IMG/VR virus record: IMGVR_UViG_3300021368_000930
Coordinates: 1-34,780 of that record
Direction: 5' to 3' (one strand)
From: a virus
Length of the DNA stretch: 34,780 bases
Shown: piece by piece, positions 14,448 to 19,834 of the stretch
Layout: every line of letters begins with the position of its first letter
Position numbering within the stretch: position 1 is the first letter of the stretch
Notes under the pieces: model-generated
What the model was told of the DNA's origin: nothing
What the model saw: the letters and a program-made list of their open reading frames with translations, nothing else
Database searches by the model: none
Position numbers and translations under genes: made by a program

Positions 14448-14572
14448 CACCCGACACTTACAATTTCACTGGCGATGCTGTTACAATCCTCGGATTTATT
14501 GGTGTTGCATCAACTGGAATCATTCTGTTTACAGCATTCACACGTTACTTCAATTCACCTCTAAGAAAATGA
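14444..14572 (+). CDS. Single-pass membrane peptide, 42 aa
   Basis: The frame starts MTPDTYNFTGDAVTILG and has a transmembrane segment at about residues 13-32 (VTILGFIGVASTGIILFTAF) followed by a basic tail. It overlaps the previous membrane peptide (ATGA) and the next gene by 4 bases. The G-I-L-x-x-A-G-x-I-L-F pattern is shared with the 27-residue peptide upstream. Confidence 0.55.
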   Translation: MTPDTYNFTGDAVTILGFIGVASTGIILFTAFTRYFNSPLRK

Positions 14573-14724
14573 ACGACATTTTTGACAACATTGACAATGC
14601 TTTTCAAGTCTTTGATCAACAGACAAAAGCAATGAAAACACCTTATAAAGTGTTATACGGTCGCGTGTATAATACTAAGGAAGAGTATGACCAAGCAATT
14701 CACGATTTTTTGAATGAAAATTGA
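14569..14724 (+). CDS. Small hypothetical protein, 51 aa
   Basis: ATG 14569 overlaps the upstream stop (ATGA). The product MNDIFDNIDNAFQVFDQQ... is acidic at the start and has KVLYGRVYNTKEEYDQAIH near its end, which looks like a strand-helix unit. It overlaps the next gene by 11 bases. A TATAAT inside it (about 14658) codes for part of VYNT and is probably chance. Confidence 0.65.
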   Translation: MNDIFDNIDNAFQVFDQQTKAMKTPYKVLYGRVYNTKEEYDQAIHDFLNEN

Positions 14725-14887
14725 TCTCGCTGATTCTATGCTCATTGATGTAATCAAATCAAATTATTCTGATGATCCCATCATGAGACGCATGCAACAA
14801 GAGATAGTGTGCCAGTTAGAAAACAGTCTACTATCGCTTGATAATTCCATTGATCTTTGCAATAATACTATTAACGAAACAAATTGA
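14714..14887 (+). CDS. Small hypothetical protein, 57 aa
   Basis: The frame MKIDLADSMLIDVIKSNYSD... encodes a helical protein with an Asn/Leu-rich end (SLDNSIDLCNNTINETN). It overlaps the upstream gene by 11 bases. It contains GTGTGCCAGTTA at 14807-14818, here inside coding sequence. Family not recognised. Confidence 0.6.
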   Translation: MKIDLADSMLIDVIKSNYSDDPIMRRMQQEIVCQLENSLLSLDNSIDLCNNTINETN

Positions 14888-14892
14888 TTCAA

Positions 14893-15156
14893 ATGCAAGT
14901 CAAATCAGCAATCCGAATCATCAACGATCGTCCACAAAATGTGTTGACTGTTGATGGTCTCGATCGTTGCCAAATTAACACCCGCCTGCATTATCTGAAT
15001 GTTCAGATGGATAAACTCAAGGCAAAACAGGCACACCTGATTGAATCTCGTGATGCTATGGATCGTAAGATCGATGAGATGAAAATCGCATGCGATAAGT
15101 ATTGGGATCTCGAAAAGTCAGGTGATAACCTGTTCGATGAAATGTTTGGAGGTTGA
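14893..15156 (+). CDS. Coiled-coil hypothetical protein, 87 aa
   Basis: ATG 14893 (MQVKSAIRIINDRPQNVL) is preferred over TTG 14884. Residues 30-75 form a strong coiled-coil-like helix (QMDKLKAKQAHLIESRDAM and on). The short VDGLDRCQINTRLHYLN segment precedes it. Possibly a dimeric protein that binds nucleic acid or a partner; the function is unknown. Confidence 0.7.
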   Translation: MQVKSAIRIINDRPQNVLTVDGLDRCQINTRLHYLNVQMDKLKAKQAHLIESRDAMDRKIDEMKIACDKYWDLEKSGDNLFDEMFGG

Positions 15157-15160
15157 TGAC

Positions 15161-15301
15161 ATGAGAATTGCACTTGCTTTTATTGTTGTTATTCTTGGTG
15201 CTAACATCGGTTTATCTGTTGTTAACAAATTTCAAGAGATTCAAGACAATCGTCTTGACAAATATTGTCAAATAGATCCATCTTACTGTCAAACTAAATG
15301 A
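15161..15301 (+). CDS. Small membrane or secreted peptide, 46 aa
   Basis: The frame MRIALAFIVVILGANIGLSVV begins like a signal anchor: Met-Arg then about 18 hydrophobic residues. The remainder is polar with two Cys (C36 and C43 in KYCQIDPSYCQTK), which could form a disulfide outside the membrane. It starts 4 bases after the previous stop and overlaps the next gene by ATGA. Confidence 0.6.
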   Translation: MRIALAFIVVILGANIGLSVVNKFQEIQDNRLDKYCQIDPSYCQTK

Positions 15302-15480
15302 GCACATTACACCACGAATCACTGTTAGAATCATGCTACGATGAGGCATGGATTGATTTCAGAAATGAGCATCAATTAACTGATGATCAATTATATGCAT
15401 TGGAACAGAATGCAGAACTAGGTTATCTCCCTGTTATTGGAGATGAAGCACTAAGGCGTTTCAATGAGTTATGTCAATGA
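15298..15480 (+). CDS. Small acidic hypothetical protein, 60 aa
   Basis: The frame MSTLHHESLLESCYDEAW... is acidic and helical. It overlaps the genes on both sides. Family not recognised. Confidence 0.65.
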   Translation: MSTLHHESLLESCYDEAWIDFRNEHQLTDDQLYALEQNAELGYLPVIGDEALRRFNELCQ

Positions 15481-15668
15481 AATTTAATGTGACCGATGTA
15501 GAGTTCGATTATTGTAATGAACTCGTAACTCATGATGATGAGATCGCCGCAAATGATGTGGCGTTAGGTATATGGACCACACAAAATAGATCCACATTAA
15601 TAGAGGACATTCAAACATGTGCGGGTTATAGTATCATTAACATTGAATACGACATTATCAACAATTAG
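15471..15668 (+). CDS. Small acidic hypothetical protein, 65 aa
   Basis: It starts at ATG 15471 or ATG 15477 (ATGA overlap with the previous stop; MKFNVTDVEF). The product is acidic with alternating hydrophobics, and its TAG is the first part of a GTGTGCCAGT hairpin. Family not recognised. Confidence 0.62.
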   Translation: MSMKFNVTDVEFDYCNELVTHDDEIAANDVALGIWTTQNRSTLIEDIQTCAGYSIINIEYDIINN

Positions 15669-15693
15669 TGTGCCAGTCAAATAGGTGGCACAC
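15668..15693 (+). repeat. Inverted repeat GTGTGCCA/TGGCACAC
   Basis: GTGTGCCA (15668-15675) and TGGCACAC (15686-15693) are perfect 8-bp arms around a 10-base loop, starting at the last base of the upstream TAG. No T-run follows, so it looks less like a terminator than the related hairpin at 13320. AGGGG/CCCCT (15695-15699, 15710-15714) makes a second short hairpin just downstream. Confidence 0.65.
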
Positions 15694-15721
15694 GAGGGGT
15701 CGCATTGGTCCCCTGACCCAT

Positions 15722-15727
15722 TATAAT
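15722..15727 (+). promoter_or_regulatory. TATAAT -10 box upstream of 15756
   Basis: A perfect TATAAT lies 29 bases before the ATG, after two hairpins. The -35 region is unclear (GTCGCA with a 17-base spacer matches at 3 of 6). The leader ends GACACAAAC then ATG, like other leaders in this region. Confidence 0.5.
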
Positions 15728-15755
15728 TAAGACATCAACCACACAGGACACAAAC

Positions 15756-16073
15756 ATGCGTAAGATCGAATCTCAAATGAACTCAGCAATCCGCTCTCGT
15801 TCTTCTTTCTCTTCTGCTAATACTTCAGTCGTTATTGATGACAATAACGCCGCATATGTGTATCTTCACGGCAATCACATCGCAACAATCGATAACGATA
15901 ACGTTACTCTTTTCGATGGTGGTTGGCAGTCTAACACCACTAAATCACGCCTTAATGCTATTCTTCAGGAATTCGCTTATGGTGTAGGTGTATTTCAAAA
16001 GCAGTGGGAGTGGTTCGTTTGTAACCAAAACAAAACTGTTGACTTCACTAACGGCATGCAAATCGCATTGTGA
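15756..16073 (+). CDS. Conserved small phage protein, 105 aa
   Basis: The protein has an N-terminal helix, then VYLHGNHIATIDNDNVTLFDGGWQ-type strands (about residues 35-60), TTKSRLNAIL, and a C-terminal QKQWEWFV strand. I recognise this LHGNHIA...W.SNTTKSRLNAI layout as a small protein spread across many marine phages, function unknown. It stands alone behind its own promoter and hairpin, and the next promoter follows it closely. Confidence 0.75.
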   Translation: MRKIESQMNSAIRSRSSFSSANTSVVIDDNNAAYVYLHGNHIATIDNDNVTLFDGGWQSNTTKSRLNAILQEFAYGVGVFQKQWEWFVCNQNKTVDFTNGMQIAL

Positions 16074-16138
16074 TTAAAGCATTATCTAAGACAAGATCAC
16101 GCTCTCAACTTCTCACAATTCACATGCGATTTTTATTG

Positions 16139-16168
16139 TTGACAATCCTCGTAATCGTTTGTTATAAT
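16139..16168 (+). promoter_or_regulatory. Strong sigma70-like promoter TTGACA-N18-TATAAT
   Basis: Both hexamers are perfect: TTGACA at 16139-16144 and TATAAT at 16163-16168, 18 bases apart, in the gap 16074-16259. The leader to the oxygenase gene is about 85 bases and contains GAGGTTTTTTATTTC and AGTTAAATAAC. A frame of 62 codons across this gap (16070-16258) is judged not to be a gene. Confidence 0.8.
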
Positions 16169-16259
16169 AGCAACGATGCGAGGTTTTTTATTTCAGATCA
16201 GTTAAATAACGTATCGGACATAATTAGACCCGAACCGCAAGCAAATTTCCGTTTTTGAT

Positions 16260-16892
16260 ATGACTGAATTATCACAATCCTTAGAGAAGGAAGTATTACA
16301 CAAAAACCAGACTTATGGGTGTTTCCCTGTTCCTATCTCTAGTTTTGTAGTTCCCGAACATAACAAACTAAAGCAAGATATATTGCGATGGATGAAGGAT
16401 CAGGAATTAAATCCAACTCATTCACGTAATCAGATCTCTCACAATGTGGTTGAGATCGGTAAAACTAACGAACTATTAAAAGCAGTTCCACATCTCAAAC
16501 AAACACTGATTGACCTAGTTGATAAGCATAACAAGAATACATTTAACTATTCAGTTAGATATGACATTGTTGAATCTTATCTAGAACTAGCACAGGAACA
16601 GGCAATCTACGCCCCACACGAACACGCAAACGCCGTTTTTTCATGCACTTATTTCATCAACTTCAACAACGAAATCCACTCAAGTCTAAAGTTCAGAAGG
16701 CACATATTCTCTACATTCTATCCATCTTTGCAACTACCATCATCACAACAAACTTCTTTCAATATGCCTGAAGTTATTGTGCCCCACGGTGAAGGTGATT
16801 TGTTGATTTATCCATCAAATCTTACTCACGGTTATGAGTCAAACCCAAGCGATCAACGTATCACATTATCATTCAATGTTGCACCCGTTTAG
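16260..16892 (+). CDS. Putative 2OG-Fe(II) oxygenase, H-x-H type
   Basis: The 210-residue protein has H120-E-H122 in YAPHEHANAVFSCTYFI, H190 in YPSNLTHGY and R200 in QRITLSFN, so it belongs to the same H-x-H group as the genes at 3691-8255 although it lies 8 kb away and is expressed from its own near-consensus promoter. The N-terminal third is more polar and longer than in the others (family start YGCFPVPISSFV at about 19-30). Its separate strong promoter suggests early expression and host-directed action rather than late virion work. Substrate unknown. Confidence 0.8.
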   Translation: MTELSQSLEKEVLHKNQTYGCFPVPISSFVVPEHNKLKQDILRWMKDQELNPTHSRNQISHNVVEIGKTNELLKAVPHLKQTLIDLVDKHNKNTFNYSVRYDIVESYLELAQEQAIYAPHEHANAVFSCTYFINFNNEIHSSLKFRRHIFSTFYPSLQLPSSQQTSFNMPEVIVPHGEGDLLIYPSNLTHGYESNPSDQRITLSFNVAPV

Positions 16893-16943
16893 TGACACTT
16901 ATTAAACTGTCCCTAATTGATAGTAATCGCCGCATATGTCCTT

Positions 16944-16949
16944 TATAAT
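16944..16949 (+). promoter_or_regulatory. TATAAT -10 box upstream of 16973
   Basis: A perfect TATAAT lies 23 bases before the ATG in the gap 16893-16972. TTGATA (16917-16922) is 21 bases upstream, too far for a normal -35. The leader AACAAACAAAGCAAC runs to the ATG. Confidence 0.5.
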
Positions 16950-16972
16950 AAGTACATAACAAACAAAGCAAC

Positions 16973-17158
16973 ATGAACACAGCAAACGCTCTTCTCTTCC
17001 GCGATTACTACAATCAGGAATATAACAGAATTAAATCCTCTGGTCTCTCTGCACTTTACACACCTGACGCATTAGATGAGCATTGCACATTCATCGCTAA
17101 AGATCTAGTTGATGCGACAATTCACGCAGAGTTAGCATTACTAGAGGAGGGCAAGTAA
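16973..17158 (+). CDS. Small hypothetical protein, 61 aa
   Basis: The frame MNTANALLFRDYYNQEY... encodes a helical protein ending LALLEEGK. Its final bases include GAGGAGGGCAAG, a good ribosome site for the zinc-ribbon gene that overlaps it (TAATG). Family not recognised. Confidence 0.7.
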   Translation: MNTANALLFRDYYNQEYNRIKSSGLSALYTPDALDEHCTFIAKDLVDATIHAELALLEEGK

Positions 17159-17343
17159 TGTCATACCAAAATCTATTTGAATCAGAAATTTGTGTAGACT
17201 GTGGTAAACCGTGCCATATGGGAAGCGGTAGATTTGTCAACAGATATTCAGTTTATGCTGATGACTATGAAGGGTGGAGATGTGGAGACTGTGCCGCCGA
17301 AGTTGATGCAATGTTAGAAGAGATGAATAGCGAGACAATTTAA
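17158..17343 (+). CDS. Small zinc-ribbon-like protein, 61 aa
   Basis: Two CxxC knuckles, C12-x-x-C15 (ICVDCGKPC, with an extra C19) and C42-x-x-C45 (WRCGDCAAE), lie 26 residues apart, which fits a small zinc ribbon. A GAGGAGG site lies just upstream at 17145-17151, the best Shine-Dalgarno among the small genes. Such proteins may bind nucleic acid or host polymerase, but no partner can be read here. Confidence 0.72.
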   Translation: MSYQNLFESEICVDCGKPCHMGSGRFVNRYSVYADDYEGWRCGDCAAEVDAMLEEMNSETI

Positions 17344-17345
17344 TT

Positions 17346-17390
17346 ACTGGCACACAGTATAAACAATTCTCATCAATTCTCCCTTATAAT
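17346..17390 (+). promoter_or_regulatory. GTGTGCCAGT-type element and TATAAT promoter upstream of 17414
   Basis: ACTGGCACACAG (17346-17357) is the reverse complement of the recurring GTGTGCCAGT element and begins 2 bases after the upstream stop. TATAAT lies at 17385-17390; no good -35 is visible. The leader ACAAACAAAC is at 17401-17410. Confidence 0.5.
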
Positions 17391-17413
17391 AGTATTAACG
17401 ACAAACAAACATC

Positions 17414-17584
17414 ATGAAAGGTAAAAACATCGATCTCACAAATGATCAGTACACACAGTTACAAGATCTGATCCAATACGCCTATAGATCTAATTACTAC
17501 TACGACAATAATACAGATCTAATTGATGAACTATATGAAGCGGTTGAGAATGCTAAAGTCACCTATCTTTCAAACACAAAATGA
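17414..17584 (+). CDS. Small hypothetical protein, 56 aa (paralogue of next gene)
   Basis: The frame MKGKNIDLTNDQYTQLQDLI... begins 29 bases after TATAAT behind the A/C leader. IDLTNDQYTQLQDLIQYAYR here parallels IDLSPEQYTNVMTILREAHE in the next gene, so they are tandem paralogues. The fold looks helical. Function unknown. Confidence 0.65.
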   Translation: MKGKNIDLTNDQYTQLQDLIQYAYRSNYYYDNNTDLIDELYEAVENAKVTYLSNTK

Positions 17585-17724
17585 TTCAAATCGATCTCTC
17601 CCCTGAGCAATACACAAACGTGATGACTATCCTAAGGGAAGCACACGAAAGATCAAAAGATTCGATCCTTACATGCTCACTACAAACAACACAAATTGAC
17701 AACTTACTAGAGGCATTTTCATGA
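17581..17724 (+). CDS. Small hypothetical protein, 47 aa (paralogue of previous gene)
   Basis: The frame MIQIDLSPEQYTNVMTILRE... overlaps its neighbours on both sides by ATGA. Its first 25 residues match the previous product in pattern, and both have a late IDEL/IDNLLEA-like helix, so the pair arose by duplication. Function unknown. Confidence 0.65.
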   Translation: MIQIDLSPEQYTNVMTILREAHERSKDSILTCSLQTTQIDNLLEAFS

Positions 17725-17963
17725 ATTCATTAAAAGACTTTGTTGACTACATTTGGTCATTCTACGGTGAGCACGATGAAACACTCTACCCAATAAAAGG
17801 TTTAACCCTAGATCACATTTTCCAAGCGTGGGACATCTATAAAACTAGACTCGAAAAAGGTGATCTAGAATATGTTCATTACTCTTGGGGTGGTGGTGAT
17901 AGTCTAGACAGAGAAAGAATGAGAGACATTCTACTTTATGACCTAAAACTAGAATATGCTTAA
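17721..17963 (+). CDS. Small hypothetical protein, 80 aa
   Basis: The product begins MNSLKDFVDYIWSFYGEHDE and contains GGGDSLDRERMRDILLYD near residues 57-74. The FYG...DRERVRDI layout resembles a conserved small cyanophage protein of unknown function. Its TAA stop abuts the DnaA-box-like cluster. Confidence 0.7.
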   Translation: MNSLKDFVDYIWSFYGEHDETLYPIKGLTLDHIFQAWDIYKTRLEKGDLEYVHYSWGGGDSLDRERMRDILLYDLKLEYA

Positions 17964-18027
17964 TTTCCACATGTTGCGCGTAGTTTTCCACAATATCCAC
18001 AAAAACATGTGGAAAACTGCGTATAAT
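17963..18027 (+). other. Cluster of four DnaA-box-like 9-mers within a 14-bp inverted repeat, plus TATAAT
   Basis: In 54 bases there are ATTTCCACA (17963-17971), TTTTCCACA (17984-17992), ATATCCACA (17993-18001) and, reversed, TGTGGAAAA (18008-18016). The E. coli DnaA box is TTATCCACA, and TTTTCCACA is the form I know from cyanobacterial origins. The second and fourth boxes are the arms of an inverted repeat (17979-17992 and 18008-18021, one wobble). TATAAT follows at 18022-18027. It could be an origin-like or DnaA-titration site, a promoter under DnaA control, or simply an operator hairpin. Confidence 0.5.
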
Positions 18028-18231
18028 TAAAAGCATTAAAAAAACATACCTACGTGTTCAATAAACCTCTCTAAATGTCTCATTTGTTGTTACCTCGGAC
18101 TGTAAGCGATCACGAGCGATTTGTCAACACTCACAGGACCGTCACAAAAGTGTCACAACCCCATTGACTTATTCGCCTTAATTCTCTATTATTCATGAGT
18201 AGTTAACAGAGGACCATCGCCGCTAATTCCA
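18028..18231 (+). promoter_or_regulatory. Gap with promoter TTGACT-N17-TATTAT and GTCACAA direct repeats
   Basis: No gene is seen in this gap. TTGACT (18164-18169) and TATTAT (18187-18192), 17 bases apart, form a good promoter for the gene at 18232. Just upstream GTCACAA occurs twice (18141-18147 and 18152-18158), 11 bases apart or one helical turn, which suggests an activator or repressor site. The first 40 bases are A-rich. Confidence 0.6.
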
Positions 18232-18408
18232 ATGGGACGGACATACAAAAAGAATGACTTGCATAGGTCACGACGCCCGAAAAGTATCCGAGAAAAGCGA
18301 AACTATTCCAACAAGAGATCTCCCGATCAGATTGACAACTACGACAATCCTAGTAGGAATAAGAATTACAAGGATTTCAACAGCATTGACTACACTGAAG
18401 AGGATTGA
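18232..18408 (+). CDS. Small basic hypothetical protein, 58 aa
   Basis: The frame MGRTYKKNDLHRSRRPKSIR... has a strongly basic first half and an acidic last part (FNSIDYTEED). No hydrophobic core is apparent, so it may be disordered and bind nucleic acid. It is the first gene after the promoter at 18164-18192. Confidence 0.65.
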   Translation: MGRTYKKNDLHRSRRPKSIREKRNYSNKRSPDQIDNYDNPSRNKNYKDFNSIDYTEED

Positions 18409-18411
18409 CCA

Positions 18412-18543
18412 ATGAATGAAAACATGCTACAATGTGACTGGATCGATGACATTCTCAATGAGACCATTTGCGATGATTTGACCATTTTTGACCAAGATAC
18501 ATCCGACCTCTATGATGATGAATTGCGGGGTGATTTCTCATGA
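18412..18543 (+). CDS. Very small acidic protein, 43 aa
   Basis: The frame MNENMLQCDWIDDILNETIC... is very acidic, with a DDLTIFDQDTSDLYDDEL end. It lies 3 bases after the basic gene and overlaps the next by ATGA. Basic and acidic small proteins side by side could interact, but this is speculation. Confidence 0.6.
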   Translation: MNENMLQCDWIDDILNETICDDLTIFDQDTSDLYDDELRGDFS

Positions 18544-18707
18544 GTAAGACTATCGAACTAAACACACATCCGCCCGTATCTGTCAAAGTATGGGCACGGG
18601 GTGAGAAACACTTTTGGCGGTACGATTACGACGGTTGCCCTAAGTTTGGACCGTTTAACAACTATCAACAATGTCTAGCAGATGCCCGCACTTATTCACA
18701 ACAATGA
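18540..18707 (+). CDS. Small hypothetical protein, 55 aa
   Basis: The frame MSKTIELNTHPPVSVKVWAR... has a strand-strand-helix pattern (VKVWARGEKHFWRYDY, then NNYQQCLADARTY), like a small beta-beta-alpha unit. It overlaps both neighbours by ATGA. Family not recognised. Confidence 0.65.
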   Translation: MSKTIELNTHPPVSVKVWARGEKHFWRYDYDGCPKFGPFNNYQQCLADARTYSQQ

Positions 18708-18889
18708 TCCCTAGTAAGTATGAAACATTGCTAGATCTTTATGACTCTGGTAGTCTACCACCAGATGAACAAATAGATCTAGCGCAATTCCTTATTGACA
18801 CAGGTTTGAATGAACAACTCACACAATACACGGCACTATGTGATTACATGATCTTAGAGGGTATGTGTTACGATGTCAGCACACCATAG
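18704..18889 (+). CDS. Small hypothetical protein, 61 aa
   Basis: ATG 18704 gives MIPSKYETLLDLYDSGSLPP..., then DEQIDLAQFLIDTGLNEQL, a helical protein of a type frequent in T4-like phages (helix-turn-helix-like layout around DTGL). An ATG 33 bases upstream is in frame but would overlap more of the previous gene. Function unknown. Confidence 0.7.
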   Translation: MIPSKYETLLDLYDSGSLPPDEQIDLAQFLIDTGLNEQLTQYTALCDYMILEGMCYDVSTP

Positions 18890-19129
18890 TTGACATCGAC
18901 TATATTAAAAAGTACCGTACATGCTAACCTACAAAAGTAACAAACCGCTATCGATATATTAATCAAATGAAATTGCGGGTCCCCCCTACAGAAAAAAATT
19001 TCCCAGGGTATAAAAAACCCCCAGAGGTTCGTGGTACTACCCTATTGGAGCAAACTGAGTATATCTTTATAACACTCAGAGAGACCGCTAGGATCGCCCG
19101 CAGGACCCTTCTAAACAAACTAACAGGTA
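18890..19129 (+). promoter_or_regulatory. Early/late boundary gap with TATAAAAAA box
   Basis: No gene is seen in these 240 bases. CGATGTC/GACATCG (18871-18877 and 18892-18898) make a 7-bp inverted repeat across the previous stop. TATAAAAAA at 19009-19017 is close to the T4 late box TATAAATA. CTGAGT and ACTCAG flank ATATCTTTATAAC near 19056-19080. The gap separates the small genes from the structural block, so a change in promoter class here is likely. Confidence 0.4.
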
Positions 19130-19615
19130 ATGGCAAACGTAACTGAACAATTAAACAACGAGTACGCTGATTTCATCAATCGCAAGTGGGTAGGACCGCG
19201 AGAGTATTCCTGCTACTGTATTGTCCGAGACTTCTACCGAGAGTTCTTGGGATACAATATGCGTACACCAGAGAACTGGGATCAACTAAAAACGTATACC
19301 TTCACTGATACGAGCATTCTCTTAGAGGGAGGAGAGTATACTTATAGGAAAGAATGGGGGGATGAACTAGATCTTTCTCAGTTACAGAAGGGAGATCTTA
19401 TGCTGTTTAAGTTGTACGACACACCCCTAGGGGGAGGTTATTCGGCACCGAAGGACCGTGCACCCAATCATGGTGCAGTTTACTTGGGTGACGGACATAT
19501 GCTTCACCACCCCTATGGGGAGTGTTCTAAGATTACTAACCTTACACTCCCAGGATTTAACTTGTATTGTACGAGTTGTATTGGTGCTGCTAGAATTACT
19601 CAGCGTGATACATAA
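19130..19615 (+). CDS. NlpC/P60-type tail-tip peptidase
   Basis: The 161-residue product has the NlpC/P60 layout: C28 in EYSCYCIVRDFYRE as the likely nucleophile, then the QKGDLMLFK strand (about 86-94), H114 in APNHGAVYLGDGHMLHHP as the base, and H126/H127 as the third polar residue. NlpC/P60 enzymes cut peptide links in peptidoglycan; phage versions of this length, beside baseplate genes, act at the tail tip during DNA injection. It is the first gene of the structural block. A virion role is inferred from context. Confidence 0.82.
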   Translation: MANVTEQLNNEYADFINRKWVGPREYSCYCIVRDFYREFLGYNMRTPENWDQLKTYTFTDTSILLEGGEYTYRKEWGDELDLSQLQKGDLMLFKLYDTPLGGGYSAPKDRAPNHGAVYLGDGHMLHHPYGECSKITNLTLPGFNLYCTSCIGAARITQRDT

Positions 19616-19636
19616 GGTGTACACGCTAGATGTAGT

Positions 19637-19804
19637 ATGAAAAGATACACACTAGACGTTCAAGAGAACGACGATGGTGATTGTTATGTTCAGTTCCCCG
19701 ATGAGTTAATGGAAGAACTTGGATGGAAAGCAGGAGACCTTCTAGAATATACCGAAGATGAGTATGGTTCTCTCTATCTGAATAAGGTAGAAGATAACGT
19801 CTAA
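19637..19804 (+). CDS. AbrB/SpoVT-like DNA-binding protein, 55 aa
   Basis: The sequence MKRYTLDVQENDDGDCYVQFPDE continues LMEELGWKAGDLLEYTED and ends with a YGSLYLNKV strand. This is the swapped-hairpin AbrB/MazE pattern (strand, 'P.ELxxxLGWxxGDxLxx', strand). Such dimers bind DNA and regulate transcription. It lies inside the late block between tail-tip and structural genes; no toxin gene is beside it, so a MazE antitoxin role is not supported. Confidence 0.7.
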   Translation: MKRYTLDVQENDDGDCYVQFPDELMEELGWKAGDLLEYTEDEYGSLYLNKVEDNV

Positions 19805-19834
19805 AAAAATCGTAAACCAAAAACCGCGTTGGTC

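Noticed and set aside
16070-16258. GTG-started frame of 62 codons with a hydrophobic stretch
   Set aside because: It lies across a near-consensus promoter (TTGACA/TATAAT at 16139-16168) and its composition is that of an AT-rich gap; no homologue or ribosome site is seen.
18990-19020. Terminator near the A-run and GGGTATAAAAAACCC
   Set aside because: The arms are only 4 bases and no T-run follows on the + strand; a late-promoter reading of TATAAAAAA fits as well, so no terminator is called.
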